NCBI GenBank assembly: GCA_002964805.2
Contig: PUDQ02000020.1
Span: forward strand, 372,001 to 436,000
DNA: 64,000 bases
Direction of reading: 5' to 3'
From: Trametes villosa
Lineage: Eukaryota > Basidiomycota > Agaricomycetes > Polyporales > Polyporaceae
This document shows positions 55,595 through 64,000 of this stretch, piece by piece. The notes beneath the pieces were generated by a model, which was given only the letters and a program-made list of their open reading frames with translations, made no database searches and was not told the origin of the DNA. The translations under genes were made by a program, and so were the position numbers. Each line of letters starts with the position of its first letter. Within the stretch, counting starts at the first letter, position 1.

Positions 55595-57876
55595 TCATGA
55601 CCGAGAATCTCGTCGGTTCCCCGACCCGTTGGCCTGGTACATGTACTGGTGGTGGGTGGGAGGCGGGCCATGGGAGGAAGGCGGCCTCGGTGCCGTGGAG
55701 GCCGCGGCGGCAGCGGCTCCGTAAGAGGTTGTTCCAGTAGGTCGTGGACGGTAATAGCTGTTGTTGCGCGAGTCGGTCGTAGCGGTCGACATAACGGGAG
55801 AGGGGGTGTTAACAGCAACTGTGGGCATGGGCCATGGTAGTGACGAAGATGATGGAGTAGTCGCGGTATTGCTGCGAGCAGGTGCTATGACGCCGGTACC
55901 CGGCGTGGCAGAAGAGGGTGGTCGTTGCGGCTGCATGGCCGGAGATGCGTTGATAGAAGTCGGCGTGGAAGTCGTGATGGGGCTGCGAGCGGGCGAGACT
56001 ATGCTAGAAGCGCTCGGCGGTGGGGGAGGCTGCTGGTGTTGGTGCTGGTGCACGTGTTGCTGCGGGGGTTGTGACTGTTGCTGCTGGGGAGGCGGCGGCG
56101 GGGGGTGAGAGGACTGTGGTTGGTGACGCTGCTGTTGCTGGGGCTGTTGTTGTTGTTGTTGTTGCTGGTGCTGCTGGTGCTGCTGTTGCGGTGGAGGGGG
56201 AGGCGGCGGTGCGCTGGTCTCCGGCGTCGGCTCAGCTTCTCTACGGCGCTTCGTCCCACGCGTGGTGCTCTCCTTCAGGCCCAACGACGTAGCCTTCAAC
56301 AAAATCTGGTGCCTGCACGCCCGTGTCAGATGCCGCGCAGTCAAACAAGCTCATGCTGGGATTCGCACCTTGTCCTGCTGTTGCCCCACTGCTGGATGAC
56401 CCAGTCCCATTCAATCTCGCCCTTGTTCTGGACACCGCCCATCTCCTTGCTCTGCTCCGCTAGTCGCTTGAGCCGGTCCGTCTCTTCCTCCGACCATGTG
56501 CCCTGATGGCCGCCGGGGGCCGTGTTGCCCGTGGCAGCGCTGAACGTGGAAATGGTGCCGGTGTTCGAAGGAACAGGGGCGGACACTGTAGGGGGCGTCG
56601 TTTGAGCGGGAGGTGGAGGTTGAGACGTCGAAGCAGGCGGCGGGGAAGACTGCGCTGGTGGAGCACTTGCCGACGTCGCCGGCTGAGACGGCGGTGGGTA
56701 GTAGGGTGCCGCGCCCTGTGGGGGAGGGTAGTAGTAAGGCGCGGTGGGGTAGCGCGTGCCAGGAGGTGCGGAGTACACCGGCGCGTAGTACGGCTGAGAT
56801 GGCGGCGGCATGGGAGACGAATTGAGGGGCATCACGAACGTCTGGGGGTTCGTGATCACGGCCCCCGGAGCCTGTGAGGTGCTGCCAGCCGTTCCCGGAG
56901 CGGGAGGCGGTGGCATGGAAGAGTAGCTTGGATAGGCTGGTGGAACAGGCTGGCCGACCAGTTGACTGGGATTCGCGAGCTATCACAGAATGAGAAAATG
57001 CCGTGTGCAGCAAGGGGATGTGCGTACCAGGTTATCACAGACACGCTTCGCGTCAGCAATCATCAACAGTGGGTCGATTTTCGTCGTAGGACCGGCCTGG
57101 TAGCACTGCGCGATGACCATGGGATTTGCGGCTTTCTGAGATGGTCACAGCCCCTATTCAGCGGACGGCAACGAGGCGTGTTCACACGTCGCACTCACAA
57201 CTAACTCCTCCGCGGCATTGTAGAATTCGGAGCACAGGTTCAAGGCACGCCATTGGAACTCGTAAAACTGCTGGTTCTGCGCGACGTTGGCAGGAGGAGC
57301 AGGGGGGTATTGGTAGAAACCGGGGTGGGCAACGTTGGAAGGGGCCTTGGGCGCGGCGCTCCCTGCCGAGACCCGAGGTTTACGATTCTTGGATCCTCTA
57401 GGACGGCCAGGCTTGCGCTTCTCGGTGCCGTCGTCATTGTTCGCAGATTGGGAGTGCTCCTGCGGGGGAGGGGGTTGCCTGTGGTACTCCGCAGGGGCAG
57501 CGGTCGCAGCCGCACTTTCCGAGATGAATCAGTTGCGGGTCGGGATGGGCGAGGACGGATCTAGATCGGGCAATACGCACCCCGTCGACCTGGACTGCGT
57601 CTGAGCAGCGTGGACGCGAGGAGAAGAATGGCTGCTGGCGGAGTGGTGGGGGTGATCTGTGTCGTGGTGGTCGAGCTCCTCCTCTACGACCTCCTCGTCG
57701 TCTTCCTCCTCCTCCTCTTCCTCTTCGCGGTGACCAGAGCCGGCGCCATTCGTCACGGGCTGCTGGTGATGAGAAGAGTAGGATGCATACTGCTGACGTG
57801 GAGAAGAGTGCGATGCGGACACGAGAGGAGCATGGAGGGCGTGCGAGAGGGGTTGATAATATTGGGCATTGTCCAT
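55595..57876 (-). CDS. AT-hook and Myb-like putative transcription regulator with poly-Q/poly-P tracts
   Basis: Start at MDNAQYYQPL (57876). A disordered N-terminus has a long Glu/Asp run (near 57.72-57.68 kb) and a His/Ser tract. A typical AT-hook, KRKPGRPRGSKNRKPR, lies at about 57.43-57.38 kb. Next is a short conserved helix block (QFYEFQWRALNLCSEFYNAA, about 57.25 kb; IDPLLMIADAKRVCDNLLAN, about 57.05 kb) and a Pro-rich stretch. A Myb-like domain near 56.5-56.3 kb has TWSEEETDRLKRLAEQSKEM, then IEWDWVIQQWGNSRTR, HQILLKATSLGL after an intron. The C-terminus is Gln/Pro/His-rich with a CAG/CAA run of more than twenty Gln codons broken by His and Pro (about 56.19-56.03 kb). It ends GNRRDSRS. 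A nuclear DNA-binding role is likely; targets unknown. Confidence 0.82.
57385..57432 (-). other. AT-hook coding segment
   Basis: Codes for Lys-Arg-Lys-Pro-Gly-Arg-Pro-Arg-Gly-Ser within the Myb-like gene. The Gly-Arg-Pro core with flanking basics is the classic AT-hook that binds AT-rich minor grooves. Confidence 0.8.
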
Positions 57877-58519
57877 GATTTTCTGGACGAGTATATGATA
57901 AAAGCCCAGAGATGGAGTAACGCGCTGCGAGCGGAGGGCACAATCGATGTCGGGAACAACAACCAAACCCCGTGGGAACCCACCCCCGACGCATTTGCCT
58001 GTCCGCACGCCGTCCCGTTGCGGCCTTGCATTCTCAGGGGAAAATCACGGGAAAATACGAGTCTGCGTCGCTCGACGCGCCTGCAGCCCTGGACACCCGC
58101 GCGGGCAGCTGGCTGCACGGACAACGCCCCCGACAAATCCCAACCCTCCCCCGCGTGTCCCAAATTTGTGCCGATGGCGAAAACTCGAGGCAACACAGCC
58201 GCCGGCATCCAGGGTCAGGGAGTCACAGCGTCGTTACCAGCGTGACCCGTGACAGGGCGGAATTCCAGACCGCGTGACGAGTCACCGCCTGTGCTGCAGT
58301 GACCGAGCGCGGGTCCGGCGCAGAGGCCCTTCGACTTGAACCGTCATCTCAGCCACAGCACCCCTTGTTCTCGCTCTCCTCCCACCACCACCGCGACGAC
58401 GCCCGCGAACGAGGCGTTGTCGCTCAACTACCACGGACGCCACACCGTCCACCCCTCTGCGCAACCGACCGGAACCACACAACTCCCTCACGTCGAAAGC
58501 GCCACACACCCTGCCCACC
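57877..58519. promoter_or_regulatory. Divergent promoter between the AT-hook/Myb gene and MEX67
   Basis: 643 bp between opposite start codons. The plus-side leader is C/A-rich (58400-58519). Both promoters should lie here. No TATA box was clear. Confidence 0.5.
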
Positions 58520-60893
58520 ATGTCCCAACCCGCATACTCCAGCCCGACGCCTGCGCCCGGGAGTCGCGCCATTGCTGCGAATGCGTTCCGCAAAGCCGGT
58601 CTCATCGACCAGGACGCCAAAATGCGGGACGCCTCCGACAAACCAGGTCGGAAGGGCGGACCCAAGCAATCAAGCCGGCCACGCGCCCATCCTCATAAAC
58701 CAAGGGCCATCGACGTCCTGACCGGAAAGGACCAGCACGGCGCGAAATCGGTAATTATTGCGTTCCTTGCTCGCTCACCTTCTCCCCTAGCACCCGCGCG
58801 CCGCCGTTGGGACGGGGTGTCGAGCTTTCCCGTTTTCCTATTGTCTTCAAACACAAGGCTCACACATTCTTCGTCTCACCCTCCACCCCCCGCCGCTCCG
58901 ACACCTCCGTAGCTAACCGCGCGAATCGCCGCTGGTGACCCTGCCGCGCAACGTCTGTTGAAGGGTGGCACACGGGGCCGCAGAAACGCTGTCTCCCTGA
59001 ACGGAGCTCCCGTGTCGGAAAAGGTGCTCGACTTGTGGAGGGACTGGGTGACCAAGAGGTGGAATCCGGAGGCGAAGTTTCTCAATCTCGAGGTACGTTG
59101 TATGCATATGTCCGTCAATACCGTCAATTCAGTTTTCAACTATGTTCAGCGGATGAACACGGACGACTACTTCAAGCGTCACCGCTTGATCTCGCCCGTA
59201 TCGCCTGATGCTCAAAGGGAGGCTCAAGTGGTATTCAAGATCGCGAGCAAACTCACGCCCACGGTACGCTGTTCTGGCCGGCACGCAGGTCCCGCATAAG
59301 TGGATATTCATGGGCTGTGAACAGGTGGAAACTATCTCGTTAGCCCACAACGGTTTGTCAAGCGGGCGGATCATGCTATCCCTGGCGCATTACCTTCCAA
59401 ACCTCGCCAACCTGTCGTTGGAAGGGAACAATCTGCACGGATGGAAGGATATTGACTATTTCTCGGGGAAGCGGGGGAAGCTCACGAAGTTGCGCGAGTT
59501 GGTGCTGACTGGCAACCCCGTGCGGGAGATGGAGTACAAGCACAACAGGGAGCAGACGTACAAGAGGTGCGTTACCTCATCATGCTGTCTGGTATTTTTC
59601 TGACGGGCGTATAGCGAGATCGCACGGCGGTTTCCGTCATTAGAAATGCTCGATGGCGAGCCCGTAGCCCGAGTCGGCTTCGACGCACCCTCCACTACCG
59701 CCTCGACATCTACACGCCACCATACCGCGCTGCAATCCTTCGCGTGGAATATGGAACCATCCTTCATCGCTGGCGTAGACGGCTCTATCGTCAGCAACTT
59801 CCTCGTCCGCTATTTCCCCCTCTTCGACGGCAACCGCAATGAACTGCTCAACGTATACGCACCCGACGCCACCTTCTCATTCTCTGCGAACACGGCCATC
59901 CCTCCTCGCGCGCGTATAGAAGGCATCCACGTCTCGAAAGAGTTCCCAAATCAGCGGAAGCTCGAGTGGGCGCCTTGGCTCAGCGGCGGCATGGGCGGTT
60001 CTCGCAACCTCGGCCGCATCGCGGGTGGGTTGCAGAAACTCACGCAGTCCCTACACTTGGGCAGCGCACAAGTGGTCAAAGCGATGACCGACCTGCCACG
60101 CTCGCGGCACGACGTCGCAGGCTCGCCCGAGAAGTTCTCTGTGGACGCTTTCCCTATCCGGCAAGGCGAAAAGACGAACCTGCTTGTTACGATGCACGGG
60201 CAATTCGCCGAGTGTGCGTCGGCCTCTCTCATATTCATATTCGCGAAGCTAACGTGTGCGCGTTTGATCCTAGTGCCATCCGAAGGCATTCGATCCTTCG
60301 ATCGATCGTTTGTGCTCGCCATTGCCCCGGAGGGATCAAGGTGAGTGCATCCGCGGCACTTGTGGGGGTGTGTTTGATCCTGAGTGCTCTCGGTGATAGG
60401 GCAAAGCAGAGCGGGTGGGACGTTGTGATCCTCTCGGACCAGCTGGTCATCCGTGCGCTCTCGAGCTTCGAGGCTTGGCGACCCGGCCCGATGCGCGTGC
60501 AGGCGGGCGATTTGCTTCCGTCTGCGGGCTTGCAGCAAGCCCTGATGCCTCTGGTACGTGCCTGGTTTGATCAGACCCGATCCCACCTTATCTTCGATGG
60601 CGGGTGGGGATCTGCGATGACGTTTGCTGATGCGTCTTTGCACTTGTAGCCGGAGCCGCAACGGGCCCTCATGCAGGACATCGTCCTCCGCACGCGCCTC
60701 AACCTGCAGTTCGCGGAGGACTGCCTGAAGACGAATGACTGGGACCTCGAGCGGGCACTCGCGAACTACGAGCAAGTGAAGGTGAGCGCACCGTTTGATG
60801 GGCGGCGGCGACGCAGCGCGCTGACTGCATTATTACGTGAAGGCGAACCTCCCGGCCGATGCGTATCTGCCACAGGACGCGTTCTTGCCTTGA
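58520..60893 (+). CDS. MEX67: mRNA export factor Mex67/NXF1
   Basis: Main mRNA export receptor, which carries mRNPs through nuclear pores. Start [10 protein letters not shown], a basic N-terminus with KPGRKGG. Then comes an RNA-binding region ([17 protein letters not shown]), and leucine-rich repeats [59 protein letters not shown] (59.3-59.54 kb). An NTF2-like domain follows: [20 protein letters not shown] (about 59.8 kb), AWNMEPSF before it, [20 protein letters not shown], and [20 protein letters not shown]. It closes with a UBA-like TAP-C domain that binds FG repeats ([29 protein letters not shown]) and ends [11 protein letters not shown] at 60893. Several short introns. Partner Mtr2/NXT1 is not in the window. 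Confidence 0.95.
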
Positions 60894-61974
60894 ACAGCAT
60901 CGCATTCTAGTCTCGGATGGACATGTCCGTTCGCATGCTCGGCTCGCGGCGCGGCCGGCGGCGGGCCCCGTGTTTCTTGATCGTTCCGTCGGACTGCACG
61001 CACGCTCCTCATAATTTCTACCACCACCCTCCCCCCGTCTGTCACCATCATATATCGCAATGTGTAACCTATAGCCCATCCGCTCCTGATGCATCATCAT
61101 CACCTCTGGCATCGCTCATCGTCGTAACTCGTTATCCGCCGCATATATTGTTTATAGCACCCCGCAGACACGCACCGTGTATCGGACCCGCCTCGCACGC
61201 CCAGAGGGCGCACAATCATCAGAAGTGCTGCCGAGTGTTCAGTACCGTTGAGGCGTGCTAATGGTCGGCTATGGGTCGTGTCAAGCGCCGGCAGGGTAAA
61301 CACTGCTCGATGTCTCTCGAGCCCGGCGGCACGGCCGTATGTTCGGGCGAGGCCTGTTAGGCTCATCACGGTAAGGAAGCGAGTCGAGGACTGAAACTGT
61401 TTAATTATCGCGTTCCGGGGTGGGGCGCATAGGCGAGTGTCTCGAGAGCGTGCGGACAATGGGGGCGCGGGCGCAAACAGCGGGACACAAACAGTGGCGG
61501 GCGCCACCAAGCGTGGAGCCGACGCGCTCACTCAGACCAAACACACTGCCATCGCACACGCACTATTGAGCATTCCGCCGGGTATGCAGCTCGCTGTTTC
61601 AGTCGACGGCAGGCGGGACGACAGCGGCCCATATTGGTCGGGTAAACGCCGCCTCGAGGCGGGCAGCGCCTGCATGCGAGCTCGGTCTGGCTGGGAAGGC
61701 CTCTCGGCGAGTCTGATGCAGCGTGCTTCGCGCCTCGTGCTCAGTCCTTCGCACGAACTCGCCTACAGGTCCTCGCCTTCCCTCTCTGTACTTATACGCT
61801 CCTCCACGCGCCCCGCTCCCTATCCCCGCTCTTTCTCCCGCTCAACTTTTCCCGGTCCGCCCCCATCCCTCAAGACTCCCGCCCCCATCTCGGACTGTCT
61901 TCTTGTATAACTGCCCCACGCTTTGCTCTTCTCTACTTCTTGCATCTATAGCCCACTGCTTGCGCGACTGCTGG
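60894..61974. other. Intergenic region before the ankyrin gene
   Basis: About 1.1 kb between two plus-strand genes. No supportable gene. The last 150 bp are CT-rich and probably form the leader of the ankyrin gene. Confidence 0.45.
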
Positions 61975-64000
61975 ATGGCGACTACTTCTCATCGGAGACG
62001 GCGTGCTGCGCGCGCCGCGCTCGACACGGACCTCCTCGAAGCCGCCGCCCGCGCGGACCCCGACGCGGTCAGGACGGCCCTCGCGCACGGCGCAGACGCG
62101 AACGCCGCGGACGAGGCCACCGGACACACCGCTATAACGTGCGCGATCGCCGGAGATAGGTGTGGTTGGTTCTCTAGTATACGCTCAGGACACGGTGCTG
62201 AAGGGCGATTGCGCGCGCGCACTCTGCAGCTGGGAGGAGGTGGACGTGTCAGACGCGTCGTTCGCGCTGCAGAGCAGGGTCGAGGTGCTGAGGACGCTGA
62301 TCGGTAGCGATACCACGTCTTTGTACGCGCTGAACGCGCCGGCGCGCGGCGTCACCCCGCTCGCGCTCGCCGCCTGGCTCAATATCCCCGACGCGATCCG
62401 CGTCCTGTTAGACGAAAGCCGCGGGCTCGTGTCCGTGGACGGCACGGACGCGTTGGGTGTCACCCCGCTGATGTGTAAGTCCAGCTTACGACCGCGTTTT
62501 GGTAAGCCAATCTGACGCTAGGTGCCAGACACCGCGCGTGACGGAGCGGTTGAGGCTGCTTCTCTGCTGGTATGCGATCAAGTTCGTGGAGTGAGGCAAA
62601 CGACTGAACGGTTTCACCCTCCATAGCTCATGAAGGGCGCACGGCCCGATCTAAGAGATACACACCATCGGACTGCTATCCAACATGCTCTGCAGCACCC
62701 TCAGATGCTCCACCTATGTGAATCTGCGCTTCGGAAACGCAGAGCACGCGAGTTCTTGGTGAGTCATGACCTGTGCTTTGCGCCTTCGAGAGTACTGAAA
62801 GCCGTACAGCACGGCAATCGTCGTTGTCTATGTGACGTCCCCGCACCCTACGCGGCCCACGTAGAATCTTGGATGACGGCTCCGCTCAAATCGAGAGCGG
62901 GGTTTCCCCCTTCAGACGCGGTGCTGTCAAAAGCTACGGCAGCGCTCATCCGTGACGTTCTTAGCGGCGACGTGCCCAGCCTCTACCAACATCTGTTCCA
63001 GAGCCAGCAACGAGCCTCTATCCTCGTCAACAGGCTGGACGGCCAGGGCTGGAGTCCGCTGCACTACGCTGTCTGCGCAGACAGTCTATCTATCGAAGCC
63101 CTTGACGCTCTTTTCCTCGCTGGTGCCGACACTAGCTTGTACACCACCTCTCACCACGGAACCCCGCTGCATTGTCTAGCTCGGGAGGCTCGGGACCCGG
63201 TCTGCGACATTCAAGTAACGCACATGCACGCATTCGTGAAACATCTCGTTTCCGACCTTCGCGCTCCACTGTCAGCGCAAGACGAGAACGGCGAGACCTG
63301 CATTCACGTTGCTGCGGAACATGGCCAGAGCATCGAAGTCCTGCTTGCACTCCTCTCATGCGATTCCCGCAACATCGTTCGGGAGATCAAGAACAACCGA
63401 GGGTTTGTGGCATTTCCACCTCGTGCTCCTCCGAAGTATACTAACGCAATCGCAGTCTAACAGCTTTGGAAGTCGCACGGCCCGAAGTTCGCTTAGCATT
63501 CGGCGTCGACGCCGAGCCCAGGCGCTCAAGCTCGGTAGCTTCGTTCCGCACCGTCCGGCCCTCCTCGAGCTCGGTCAGCTCAACGTCATCCTACGGGAGC
63601 CTCCTCACCGTGCCCACCCAACTCCGCCCTCCCCTCGACGCCGTCTTCCGCGCCCCCAGCCCCCTCTCCGGGATCGACCCGTCCACGCTCCCGCACCACA
63701 TCCTCGACAACCTCGCGCTCGTCGGGCACGACTACGCCGACGCGGACGCACACGAGCTCGCAGGCATGCGGGCGCTGCTCGACGAGGCGCTTCAGCTCGG
63801 CGAGCGCTGGGCGCGCGCGACGCAGGCGCGCATCCGCGACACCGCGCAGGAGCTCCGCGACGCGCGCGGGCGGTTCGGGCGCGCGGACGCGTTGCTGGAG
63901 GACGTGACGCGCGAGCTCGAGGGCGTGTTTGGCCCGCGCTTCGCGGATCGGCGCGATAGTCTGGAATGTGCGCGCAGGCGGACGACGGACTCGGGCGAAT
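61975..64000 (+). CDS. Ankyrin-repeat protein, 3' end beyond the window
   Basis: Start MATTSHRRRRAARAALDTDL. Ankyrin repeats: LLEAAARADPDAVRTALAHG, NAADEATGHTAITCAIAGD, then after an intron of about 73 nt VSDASFALQSRVEVLRTLIG, GVTPLALAAWLNIPDAIRVL, later DLRDTHHRTAIQHALQHPQ, GWSPLHYAVCADSLSIEALD, HGTPLHCLAREARD and NGETCIHVAAEHGQSIEVLL. A Ser-rich stretch (about 63.53-63.60 kb) follows, then a long Arg/Ala/Glu-rich helix, probably coiled coil, at the right edge. The open frame runs off the window, so the C-terminus is missing. No APSES or membrane segment is seen in this part. Function unknown; a protein-interaction scaffold is likely. Confidence 0.82.

Noticed and set aside
55761..56292. Gly/Val-rich and Leu/Cys-rich plus-strand frames
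   Set aside because: They are antisense readings of the Gln/Pro/Ser coding tract in the AT-hook/Myb gene.

Overview
The window looks like a gene-dense stretch of nuclear DNA from a basidiomycete fungus (Agaricomycetes, possibly a polypore-type wood decayer). The evidence is GC-rich coding sequence, genes broken by many 50-75 nt GT..AG introns, short intergenic gaps, no operons, and gene families typical of these fungi: a FOX2 multifunctional enzyme, a cytochrome b5-acyl-CoA dehydrogenase fusion, tyrosinase, and a small MC-type cysteine-rich protein. All gene models were built by joining exons by eye. Spans therefore include introns, and a few splice sites are uncertain.

Layout. 1-5.2 kb: a vacuolar Ca2+/H+ exchanger (+) with 19 exons. 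5.2-17.4 kb: three minus-strand genes, FOX2, an alpha-methylacyl-CoA racemase-like protein and an ABCC (YOR1-like) transporter. 18.6-21.3 kb: a DBP6-like DEAD-box helicase (-). 21.3-24.2 kb: a gene-poor stretch with one small cysteine-rich protein (+). 24.2-27.6 kb: a divergent pair, XLF/Nej1 (-) and an FHA plus G-patch protein (+). 28.4-30.8 kb: a B-type cyclin (+). 30.8-33.3 kb: no gene seen. 33.3-39.5 kb: cytochrome b5-acyl-CoA dehydrogenase (+) and SelO (+). 39.7-43.8 kb: Arp3 (-), an intron-containing tRNA-Val (+) and Atg17 (-). 44.2-47.5 kb: a small mitochondrial-looking protein (+) and tyrosinase (+). 47.9-53.0 kb: a Thr/Val-rich secreted protein (-), a secreted EEP-fold nuclease (-) and a LysM/Cys-cluster protein (+). 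53.1-57.9 kb: two Myb/SANT-type regulators (-). 58.5-60.9 kb: Mex67/NXF1 (+). 62.0 kb to the end: an ankyrin-repeat protein (+) cut by the window edge.

How the genes relate. Most are unrelated housekeeping genes. The clearest functional grouping is the racemase-like gene beside FOX2: both end in Ala-Lys-Leu, a peroxisomal PTS1 signal, and both belong to peroxisomal fatty-acid beta-oxidation. XLF and the FHA/G-patch gene share a 412-bp divergent promoter. Atg17 with the small mitochondrial-looking gene, the nuclease with the LysM gene, and the AT-hook/Myb gene with MEX67 are also divergent pairs. I saw no transposon, CRISPR array, rRNA or viral sequence. The best candidates for under-described biology are the 8-nt micro-exon in the exchanger, the small Cys-rich protein, the secreted Thr/Val repeat protein, the LysM protein without a signal peptide, and a GC-AG intron in the racemase gene.
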